A stretch of DNA of 64,000 nucleotides from Nephromyces sp. MM_2019 (Eukaryota; Apicomplexa; Aconoidasida; Nephromycida). Made by a program: the position numbers and the translations under genes. The notes below the pieces were generated by a model. It saw only the letters and a list, made by a program, of their open reading frames with translations. It was not told the origin of the DNA and ran no database searches. Position 1 is the first letter of the stretch. Every line of letters starts with the position of its first letter. Positions 50,846 through 62,700 of the stretch are shown piece after piece. The stretch is taken from contig JADHZB010000705.1 of the NCBI GenBank assembly GCA_015657535.1, forward strand, positions 29,508-93,507, in the 5' to 3' direction.

Positions 50846-51964
50846 CCGGTTGCAAATGCTCGTAGAAGTTGGGCACTTGCATTGGTACCTGGGATAGCTT
50901 CTCAGGCACGCTTATGCGTGTCCAAAAATGGTTTCGCTGGCATGTATCTGACGGATCCACTCTTAACGACATCTCTTCCATCCTTTTTTGGTGCCCACAA
51001 AAGTGCTAGATTGTTACTGGACTATGTGCTTCTTGGTTTTTTCGTTGCAATGCTCCCCGGCTTTGTAATGTGCCCTTTTGCTTGTTTTGCTGGGACTCCC
51101 GAGGGTCTTTTTACTCATTGAGAAAGCCGTAAAAGATAACCTCACCTTGCCTATGAGTTATGGCGCCTCATATTCCGTTATCCTTTCACACTATTTTGTG
51201 CCGTGTTAACCCAAATTAATATGTTTCATGTATAACTTATTGCCTTGAAGTTCTTTCATCAATGCGTGGGCCGGTGTGTTGTATGTGTGTATAGCCGAAT
51301 ATGCTTGGCTTTTCTTCATGCTGCAACAACTGAAGATTCGTGGTATTGCTATTACGCATGGGAAGAAACAGAATGTGGGGGTGTGGGGGAGTTTTTTTCA
51401 AGCCTGACTGGAATTGCGAAAATTGTGCGTCGTTATTGCATTCAGATGTTTAGCTTTTTCGTGAAAGTTTTGGGCTTTTTCTAATTTACTTTGACTGTTG
51501 CTGCGTAATAGAAAACGAATTGGAAGCAAAAGTGTAGGTTAAGCATTTTTATCACCATATACAATTTAAATGTGCCTGTGTATCTAAAGCAAAAAGTTTT
51601 TTGGGGTTGGTGGTCTGTACAATTTAGGGGCCTACGAAACTGAGTAGCTTAGTTGGATATTTGCAGAAGGAAATGGCATCGGCACCTTTTTTTTTGCAGA
51701 TAGAAGATGGTCCATGATTGATAACCTTAAAAATTTATGGTGAGTCACTTTTTGCTGATTCCTACAAGCTGCAACCCTGCTTTTCACCCTGCTGTACCGG
51801 ACCTCTCCCTCTTTCAGAGTGTTAAATTTTTTTTCATCCTGAGGAATGGCACAGCTTACGAAGCAAAAATTTATTTCCTTGGTTTGTCTGGGGAAGTAGT
51901 TACTCAGGAAAAATATAAGTACGGAAGAACGTTCATTTGCACTTGTGCCATTACGGCCCTCTAA
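50846..51964 (+). CDS. candidate multi-exon membrane protein, unidentified
   Basis: An open block follows acceptor TATATCATAG at 50846 and runs to TGA at 51121. It has small-residue and hydrophobic sequence with one or two membrane segments (around YVLLGFFVAMLPGF). A donor-like GTAATG near 51064 in phase 0 could splice it to 51818-51964, which has a strong acceptor (CTCCCTCTTTCAG) and ends TAA after 48 residues rich in aromatic and Lys/Glu. The first exon is not found. The minus-strand frame 52000-51632 opposite the last block is taken as a shadow. No family recognised. Confidence 0.4.
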
Positions 51965-52908
51965 GAAATATATGCAATGATAATAAATTCCTAAAGTCAA
52001 TGCTATTAGCTCTCCTCGAATTTAGGTTAGTCCCTCGGAGTTTTGAAGCTGACCACAGTATCGGAAAACCCGTGTAGGACTGAGGCACAGTAGTTCAAAA
52101 TTTGGTTCTCAATTACAATTTTATGCACCCTTCTATCGATGCTTGATTTAAAGTCTTTCAGTGCTAGTTCGTGAGGTCAATTGAGAGTGGGAGAAGCTCT
52201 TGAAATAATCAAAGGATCTAGAAAATTTAACGTGCTAACTCGCTGCCATCGTTCTCATAATAGCTATAGTGTTGGCATGTAGCTCTCACTGCTGTCTTTG
52301 CTGGGTAGGTAGCTGGCAGCTCCATTCTCCCTTCGGATATTATATGTGAAAATCTATTACCGATATAAACATGCAAATTCTTTGGTTCCTAGCCCTGGAA
52401 AAGATGGTACCTTGGTATTGCAAAATGTCCGCCGTAAATGTAGAGAATGGGCACACAAAGATTGATGGTATGTCGTAATGAGCAGTAAAACCCCAGCGAC
52501 AGGTAGGAGGAGAAGCAGCCCTTGATTCTCCCTCCCTACCTTTAAGGCATGCATACACGAGGTTGCCCAGGTAGATTCTTAGAATTTGCATACATATGAA
52601 TTTGATGTACTTAGCACAGTAATTTTGGGGTTGCGATAGTTAAGAGCATTGCATATTAAAGAAAGCAGCATGATTTACTATATGTATAACACACAAAAAG
52701 AGTGTGGTCCTGCATACACAAGCTGCTTTTCCCAAATTTTTTTGCTACTCAAGTTATTTTGTAGGAGGATCAGAGCTTTGCACTTTATATTCTTTTAGCC
52801 TTTCTTAGTAGTGCCCTGTAGTATTAAGTAGCGTCACTGCAATCAATTAATTTATCACCCGGAGTTGCTTATCCATAATAGAAAAGCGTACAAATTTATG
52901 TCGTCAAG
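51965..52908. other. spacer before the coiled-coil gene
   Basis: No supportable gene. Contains the 5' flank of the plus-strand gene that starts at 52909. Confidence 0.45.
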
Positions 52909-55900
52909 ATGGACATAGAGAACTTCAGGAAGCTGTGCTTCATCTTGGGCTCTCTTGATAATTACAAGAAGTTCATCGATGGAGCCATCAACTATAGCAC
53001 TTCAAGCAGCAGAAACCTGGGCAGCTACAAGTCTTCTTCCAAGAAAAATTTTGATATTTTCTCCGGAAAACCAAAGAAAAGTTCATTTACATTGGGAGAA
53101 GAAGAAAGATCCCATTCAATAAGTAAGGGAATGCGCATTATAGCTATGGCTCAACAGTGTCGGCGTGTACACGAAAAGCTGGTAGTTTGTTATGTCATAA
53201 GTTTTTTTTCCGGGTATTACATATTTTTCGGAAGAGCAACTGGTGTACTCGTGGGTGGTTCCTCTGCTCTTAGATGGAGTTCGGGAGAGATATGGGTTGT
53301 GTTCTCATGAACGCTCTTATGTCACGTTTAAGTTTAGTGTATATCAGCCTCACTTTCACACTAATTTTTCATGACCTTAGTGTCTAATTTTGCGTTTATA
53401 ACTAATTTGCATATGTATACTGATCCGTGGTTTTATTTTCAATAAATGATACGTGTGCACAACTTTTGTCAAGTTTGCTCTTCCCCTGCAATACATTGAA
53501 GCTAGCTACCGATATGACATCTGCTGTTTTTTGTGAAGCACTAACTTAATTGTTACAAAGAGGCCTTGATATTGTTGCTTTTTCAGCGTGTATATAATGT
53601 ACTAGACTCCACTTCTCGCTGCTCAAGCGAGTTTGAGGCCAGTTCAAATGAAAGTTCAAAGGCAGTGCCTTCAGCCTATGAGCGATGAATCACGTTGTTT
53701 TATTTACTTTATGCCACGTGCTTAAAACAGCGTCTACCTGTAGTTAGCGCTGATTTATATGGTATTATTTTGCTGCCTGAGAAAACGCAGCGAGACAAGC
53801 TCTTCCAGTATTAAATTTATATAATTTAACATCTCCTTGTATGCTTTTTTCCTGCTTATAAAGTGGTATAGTCACTGTAGATGGTAAAACTGCCAAGTGA
53901 CACATCCTTTAATTGTTGCCGTTTTCTGCGCAAGCTATTCAATATCTAATGCTGAGCTGCAGGTTTAAGCACTTGTATATGCATCCGTAAAACTTCAAAT
54001 ACGTATTTTTCCGAAAAGTAACCAATGAAGTGGTGTTGATAGGGTTGAAACCTATTGCTGTGGAGGAATCAAGGGGTCAGGTTTAAGTCTCATAGTGATG
54101 CTATGGTAGTAGAATAATCAACGAATGCGTTTTTTGGCCTTATAAAACAGGGATACCTAATTTTCCTGCGGAATTTAGATAAGATTTAGTCGTGAAACTA
54201 TATTATTTCAGGTCGGAAGTTCTCCAACAATCAGTTTATGAGGCAGCAGACTACCGCCAGGAGAAATTTCCTTATGAAAAAGCGAGTAGCACGCCTTGGT
54301 GCCTCCGATGAAGCTCAGGGCTATTCAGGTGAATATGAAAACAAGTTAATTTGAAGACCTGCATTTCGAAAATTTTCAAAATGTATACCATCCGTGAAAT
54401 ATTGGAGCGATTATGCTGCGATTATACCTAACCCCCCCATCTATTTCTATGTATTTCTACTCATTTGAAGAGTATGCTTAGACCCCAGTTTAGCCATGCA
54501 GCAGAAACCACTGTTTTGAAACAATAAACGAGATATTTCGTTGGTTTTTTTTTCTGGTGAGAGCTTGCGCCCGTAGGCAAGCTACTGTTTCTACTATGCA
54601 TGGCAAGCTGAGTAGACTACGTGAGAGAATAAATTTAACCCATGAGGTTGTTTTCCTGGAATTTTTGGAGTATTTCTTGTGCTCTCGTCTGCCGTTGCTT
54701 CCTTTGCTAATGAAACTTTTTTTCTGGCTATTAAAATTAGATATTGAAGGCCCAGTTTCGAAAGACATGGACGTTGGGCTTACCCGTTCAGCAAGTATTG
54801 ATAACCCAGTTCTATTAGAGCCGAATTCAGTGAGTATAGACTTTGTTTATTTTCGGTTTGATTTTTTCTACTTTAGTCCTTCATGATTTTGCATTAAGCT
54901 TTTGTAGTACCTCAGGAAGCCATACATAGTCTTCTGCCGTACTTGAAATTAATTTCTCTCGAGAATAGCAAGCATTTTAATATAGCTGCTTAGCTGATGC
55001 ATAAAAAGTTTTTTTCTGTTTATCCATGTCACATGGATATGCAAAACCGATAAAGCTGCCTAGCTGCATGCTTAGCAGTAGCCTCATTTATACCACTAGT
55101 ATAACGATATGAGTTGCACTTTGCATAGTTGCATTTTACTCGTATTTAGAAGAAAAAATTTTTTTTTATACTATGTGATGCATTATTTTAGTTTCTACTC
55201 TTGCGTTGTCTGTGTGCATCTGCTCAAAAAGAAAAGAGTGTAGAGCTTGAAGGCAAGCCTAGCTTGTCAAAAAAAGGTGGTGAAGCTTGTCAGTTTTTGG
55301 CACAACACCGGAAAATTTGGGTTCAACATCTATCTCGAGATTTTTCTACCGCTTTATACTCAGTCTGAGGAATCGCCTGTAACCTCCCAGAGCGATGATA
55401 GTTCAAGCTTTGCTCCTTCTGAAAGCTATGGCTACGGAATGATGACTTTGCTGAGCCAAATGGGTAGGGGTTTGGGATCATAGTTGAACTCTTTTTAGAA
55501 TAGCAATCCTTGCATATCAATCAAAGGAAACATGAACTCTCCAGCTTGCTCTAGATAAATCATATTTACTATTCATAATTTAGAGAGATAAAGCTTTGGT
55601 ATAAGGATGCTGTATAAGTTTCTATAATGAAAGAGGAAATAAATGATGGCATTGCTAAAGAGATTTAAATATTACTAAGATATCTTGCATTGTTTTTTTT
55701 GTCAGAGAGCGAATGGCAAAGATATTTACATATATATATTTAAGATGAAACTACGCACTCCTCGCTTTCTTGCAAAACAGTTTGGTTATTGCTGCGTGTG
55801 CAATGAAGGGGAATGTTTTGTATGCTAGGTGTGTGTATTGGTGTGTGTTGGTGTGTGTGTTAGTGTGTGTGTATGTGTTGGTATGTGTGTTCATATGCAT

Positions 55901-58900
55901 GTATGTGTCGGTGCGTGTATTGGTGTGTGTGTGTATTGGTGTGTGTGTATTGGTGTGTGTGTTCATATGCGTGTATGTGTACGCTGATGCGTTTTTGGTT
56001 ACTCAAGGCAATCTTGGTTGTAGATAAGCAAGGTCATGGCAGGGCTAAAACTTTAAAATGCTTCATATTTAGAGACTTGTGCTGTGTTTTTCAGTCTGCG
56101 CAATAGCATTCGCTTCATTTTAATCTTCGTCATCAGCAGAATATTATTTCGTTGCTTTTGAGGATTTAGAAAAAGATTCGTGTGCAAGTGAAGAGTTTCA
56201 TGGATTGGGTCTTACCTCTTGTGTGTGTGTGTGTGTGTGTGTGGCTTCTGCTTTTGAAATATAAATTTTAATCGCTGGGGTGATTATGGAAATTGAGGTA
56301 ACATTAGTCTGTCCTTTGGCCCGTAAGAGAATATATACACTTATATTGGGAAATTTTGCAAACTCGTGCTAGAATGCTCTGTCAGCTGTGGTTTATTGTC
56401 CAGTAAAGATATGCTCTCATGTTTGCTTATTTTGGATATATATTGAAAGCATAAAATGCTCGCACTAGATGATAGCTCTAGCATAGATGAGATTATTATT
56501 GGTTATAGAGGGAATTTTTATACTATAAACCTTAAAAGTGCAATTTTCTGCTGGAAATTGATAGTATGATGTCTCTCTTTTTCTTTTAATATAAACCAAC
56601 AGTTTTGCTTGGCAAAGCATTCCTTTGAGTTCTGTTGCTCTTTAGACCTAGTCAGAATGCACTTGGTTGCTGTGCACAGGCTTTTACGTATATTCATCAG
56701 CCCATGAGATTTCAGAGTTGAATTTTAGCGATTTCAGTTGCTTTGACTAGCAAGAAAATTTTATTTTTTCGTGCGTTTTTACAGGGCAGCATAGTGAATA
56801 CTTGGGAGATTTAAATGATGAAGAAATAGAGGAATTACTTACACCCAGTATGCTTGCTGCAATTTTTGATAAGATTTTGCAGTACTTGGAAACTGATATA
56901 AAAGAGCTCTTAGACCAACTGAAGAGCCAGGTAGGACTCACTTTGTAAAGCCTAGTTTGCCACCATGAGGGCTTCATATATAGACCAAAAAAATATTTTC
57001 CTAGAAGCTTATGAATACATTAAACATTGGAGATTGATCACATGGAAAAATCCTTTTGAGAAAACTTTTCTGCAAGTAGTAGATCTCAGCTATCTTCTAA
57101 CGTTTTTACTAGATAAAACATAGCTAAGATCTACTACTTTCAGCGTATATAGTATAATTTGTAAAGGCGGTTGAAGCTATCGACTGTTTCCTTTTTAGAA
57201 AAAGGGTTTTTTCTCCAAAATATTTTTTTCTCGACTGCTGTAGCATGAGAAAGTCTTGACTTTAGTATTTAGAAACACACAAGTTTTATTAGCATCATCC
57301 TAGTGGAATGTTAATCGCTATAGTTTGTTATGTTTTTTTTTGCTCATCTTTTCTAGTGATTTTGGAGAAGCTCATCAATATCACTTTATTTTTGCAGTTT
57401 TATGATGGAGATTTTGTTTTAACACCTGATGGAAAGAAATGAAGAAAGTTTTTGCGCTTTTCTTGGTTTGAAAACTCCGTTTTTGTTTCTTTCCAGTATT
57501 CTCTTAAGCGAAGAATTTCGTTGCTGTTTTATGCTGTTATTTTCCCTGTTTCTTTCTGGCTGAACTTGATGTCGAAGAAGAATCTGCAATTATAAGCGAT
57601 AGCTAGAATTACATGATTGAATTCCGCTTAAAAGAATATCAGAGAAAGGTCTACAGAATATTTACAAAAAAAATTTGATGCTGTGTATATGCTAAATATA
57701 TTGAAGGTGTTGAACTTCTTCATCTCTGTTTATATCCTTCTTGTTGGAACTTCACTTGAACGAAATCCTTTCTTTTTGTAGTAGTTATATTAGCAGCTTC
57801 TCTGTAGAGCCGAAAAAATGCTACAAGTTGGTATTTATGTTTTTTTTAAAAGGATTTTTTGCGTAATTGCTGTAGATTGCTTGACCTTTTGTAGTTTTTT
57901 TACGTTTTTACCTTTAGCGCTTGATGTGCATATGTATGTGTGTGTGTGCATGATTGACTGCTTGTGTGTTTGCCTGTGTGTGTGTGTGAAAAACTTTGCC
58001 TTTTTTTAGTTATATCATTATTTTTTGTTTCCATTATTTTCTTCCTTTCATTGTTTTTGTTGAACTTGATGATCTGCCTCTTTCACGCACCTATTTGACT
58101 TTTTTATGTGCAGAACATCCATCTGAAGCGCGAGAAAGACGGACTTAATAGTAAATTGGAGGCAGCTGTATATACTAATGATGAGCAGGTAAGGAAGATA
58201 GAAAATATTTGGGAAAAAAGCGGTTTTATTGATGCTTAAGGCTACTGCGATAATACAGGGATATACTTCAGTTTGCAGGCTACTCGAGCACTACATATTG
58301 TTTAAGTATCTGCAACCCTACTCGTACTTATTACTCGTTAATCCTTTTTTAGAAATTGTGTGTGACTCTTGTATTTGATGTGTGTGGATGATGTGTGTGA
58401 TGAGCGTACTTGACATGCCTATATGTGTGTGCTTACGTGTGCCCCTCACTGCTAATGCTATAAAGAATGAATAATTCCGACAAATGTTTGACCAAGTGCT
58501 TTCCTAAGTATTACCCCTGTGAGTACTTACCTTTTTTAATTATACATCTTATATTTACGAGTCATTGATTATAGTAAGCCATATCGGATAGTGGCAGGCT
58601 TATATGAAAACCTTGTAGATTTCGCCAAAGCGATAAATTTGGTGGAGTAGCGATTGCAGATGATTTGATTGAATACAGAGAGTAGCTGCGATGAAAATTA
58701 TTAGAATTTAGGCTGTACATACACCGATGAATGCATAAACACAGATTATTATCTTCTTTTGATTCCTATTAAAATATATGAATTTAGTATTTCACAATGT
58801 GAAAAGCCAAAATAGTTGAGAACAGGCTGAATATAATTATTTTTTATTATCTTGCTTTCCATGAAATAAAGTAAAGAGAAAAAGATTTTTTATGCAAATA

Positions 58901-59750
58901 CAATCATTTTCTCTATAAAATTGATTCATTTTTTTCTCTTGTTTCATTGCATTCCAGGTTCAAGAGCTTTTGCAAGTCACAAATAAGGTGCACATCCTAG
59001 AGGCTGAAAATCGTGATGCAAGCAGACACATGAAGATCTATGAAGGGATATGGAAAAGATTGCAGGTGAATATGAAAGCCTACCATGTCATTAATGTGGT
59101 TAAATCTCATTTGAGTAGGAGATGAGCTTTCTCTCTAAACCTCTTTATGATTTTGCACTAAATAATGGAATCTGAGTTTTTCCCTAAATCTTGTCATCAT
59201 TTCCCACCACATACTAAAACATCAAGTCTCCATTCAACAAATAGCTTTTACAATGAAAAGCTTTGCTTCCACTAAATTATAATTTTATCGCTACTGGGAG
59301 CAGCTAGCTGCTATTATACTATTGAATCCCGCTCTATCAGGAGATATACGCACTTCTAGGGTTCTTTTAAAGCGCCCTATTTAGCCTATAAGTTCTTCAT
59401 TAAGCAAAATTCCTTTGTTTATTCTTCATGTTTATATAACGCGAAATCATGAAATTTCTACTTCTTGATGTCAGAGCTGCAAGAGAGACTTGGAAGGCAT
59501 TACTGAGAACAAGACCAGACTGCTTGAAGAGAAGACTGCTCTGCTAGGAAAGATTATTGAATTTTCAAACGGCCTATACCACGAGATTCAGCGAGGGAAT
59601 AGAAATCAATTTGCTGCCGAATTAGACGTTTTAAAAGTCGAGCTTGCTGATCATGATGAAAGGGTAAGCATCTGGGTGGATTTTATCGGATAGGGGCTAT
59701 GAAATCATCTTGCTAGGCGTAATTATTTGTATGAAATGTTTTTTATTCAG

Positions 59751-59781
<31 letters not shown>

Positions 59782-62700
59782 TGGTCGGATCGAAACATTG
59801 TGTGCACGGATTAGACTATTAGAAGATTGGGGATGTAAGTAGGTTTGCCAGTTTGATTCTGTGGCTTCTTTGTTGCCAGAATATTTCTCGTTACTACACG
59901 AAGGCGGTATAGTACAGGCGTTTTTTTCAGGGTGAATTTTCCCTCGGTTTTGCGTGTTTTGATATTGCACTTTACGAATTAGACATACATAGGCTCTCTT
60001 CCGTTCAGATGATTATTTAACAAAGTGTGTGTGTTTTTTTTTCTGTTTTTTTCGTTGCTGAATCGGAATTTCAGGCCATTTTCAATCAAATTTATCTAAG
60101 AAATACTCTTTATTAGTCCTTGCCAACACCTTTTTGAAGTAAAAACAATAAAATAAACTTTATTTGCCATTTTGTGTGCTTTTAAGCCATAGGCTGTGAT
60201 ATTCGTGAAGTTTGTTGCTTGGTTCATACTATAATCCCACCAAAATCGCACGCAAAAATTCCAGTTTCAATAAAACTCACGCACACACAATGGCTTGATT
60301 GAAGTGAGTAGACGACTTTATGGAATCGATACTGTGCTAGAGTCTTATAAAAGAAAGAGGAAATTGCTAAATATACACAAATTCACAGAGTTTGAAAAAT
60401 TCACTGATAAATACACACAAAAGCAAAAAGCTCATGCAAAAAAATAGATAAGCTTATTAGAGCTTGCCTGTAAGGCATAGCAGGTTTAAAGAAAAACACC
60501 CATTTCCATAGAGGTTCTCACTCACCCGTAAGCTTCGAGATCATAAATCACCTGAAAGCCTCGAAATGATGAACTTTACCCGATTTTCCTCTCTTTTTGA
60601 CGTCCTACAGATTATTGGAGTGTATAGAGCAGCTTGTCAAAAGTATCAAGAACTCTACGTACTCATAGCTGCTGATCCAGGGGCATCTACAGATTCATCA
60701 AACGTAAGTTCTCCAACTTATCTGAAGAAAAAGCACAGAAATCGGTAGATTTTTTGCAGTTTGGCTCGGAATTTTCAACCTTTTGAGAGAATAGCTTTGG
60801 GAAGTCAAACAGATTGAATACGCCTGTCTGTATCTACCTGTTTGTTTTAGTGTTAAACTTTTTGTTTTGGTATTTTGAGGGGTTTTGCATGGCATTGACT
60901 TGCATGCACTGACAAGACTTTGAGCCTCAGCCCTCATTTTTCTTTGGTTTATTAAGCCAATCATCGCTATTTGGTGTGTGTGTTACAAGTTTATCTTTTA
61001 ATTCTATTTTGCTGGATTTAATTCTCTTTTTAGTTTTTAGGATTAAAAATCTAATCAAACTAAATCAGTCCTTTTCTAGGGATAGATTCATTGCAATAAA
61101 TGAAGCAATTTGTGGATTTTTTTTTGCATGTATTATCCCCTTCAGACTACAGGAAGACCAAGTGATGCTTCTAAAAGTACTGCTTCGGTCTCTACATCTC
61201 CTTTACTGATTGAAGCGGGGATGCAAAAGTGGCTGGAAACTTCAATGATATCTGAAAGGTTGGTTTTTCACTTCAATTTTGGTGTCATACCCTTTTAAAT
61301 GGAAGTTATAAAGTGTGTGTGTGTCATCAAATCTTGTAAGGCGGCAATCTCGTCAAATCTTCCTTTCCTTTGCAGAGGTCTGGTTATAGGCATTTTAGAC
61401 CAGATCTATCACTTGATTGAGGAAGTCCTAGGAGCTGGAAACGAGTTAGATACACTTAGAAACCGCAATAGCATATTGAAGATGCAGGTAGAAGAGTTTG
61501 AAGGGCAAACAGAGAAGGAAGACACTAAATGTAGAAATGAAGAAGACTCTGAAGATCTATCCGCATTACTGGAAGACGTAGCTATTTCAGATCCAGCAAA
61601 CATTGAAGAAATTGAGATACAAAAAAGACGCAGCAGTGCTGCTTTAAGAATGAGACAAATGCCACTAGGCGAGACAATAGACGTCATCGGACCTTTGCAA
61701 CAGCTTGATGAGGAGAGAGAGCGTCAAAAGCAGTTGCAAATCGATTTGCAAACCAAAAACGAGCAAATCTTTATGGGCCAGGAAGATTTGCTGGGAACAC
61801 ACAGAGCTATGGAAAGAGTTAAAGATGAATTAGCTGAAAAAATCAAAGAGTTAGTGAACCTGGCCGAAGATTTGAAGTTTGTCAAGGAAGAAGCAGAAGC
61901 TCAGGATGCGCTAAGAAAGAATCAGTTGGAAGAATTGGAGAGTTGGTGGAAGCAAAAGTATGAAGAGATAACCCTAGAAAAAGAGGTATTAGAGAAAGAG
62001 ATTCATTGCATCAAGCAGGGAGTCAATTGGTTAGACATAGAGACCTCAAATACTACAAAAATAGAGAAGCAGAAGGCTACAAGTGAGTTTACCAGAGGAG
62101 GAAATCTTGAAGTTGAAGGAGTGCTGGATAAAGTTTCATTCCGAATGAGGAAACTGAAAGTTGATAATGAGGTTAGTAGTAGTCAGCAGTTTTTTTGTTA
62201 GCAATACAGGCAGAATACTCATTTCTCAGGCTTCTGCTGCCCAATTAGATAGGAGTATACTGCCTGTTGATAAGAGGTGTGCTTCTTCGTTGATGCAACA
62301 CGTAGAAATTAGTGGATAAATAAGAAGAAAAAGCTTCAAATTTTCTTAATTTTCTCATCATAAGGAGGATGCGAGCTTGTCTTCTTATAATATAATGATA
62401 AAAGAGTAAAAATAATAGTTTAAAATCAAATTTGCTAAAAAAAGAAATTCTATCCAAATTAACATGATTTCATGCCTTCTTTAGGCCTATCTAGTCGTCT
62501 CATTGTTGACTGTGTGTTGATCAAGAGATTTCATCTGCATTTTGTGCCGTATAACACGGTTATGCAGATTTTGATAGGAAGAAAGTCTCCTATTTTGAAT
62601 CTCCAACATACAATATCTTAGCCTTAAAAGAACTCTTTAAAGACTGAAAAATAACGTTTTAATTAGCGGCTTTTGACGAAATTTTCACCAACAAAAGTAC

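Noticed and set aside
51632..52000. 122-codon minus frame
   Set aside because: TTG start, antisense to a plus block with a strong acceptor; the plus reading is preferred.
55751..55966. Minus His/Thr-repeat frame and plus Cys/Val-repeat frames
   Set aside because: Translations of the TG-rich minisatellite.
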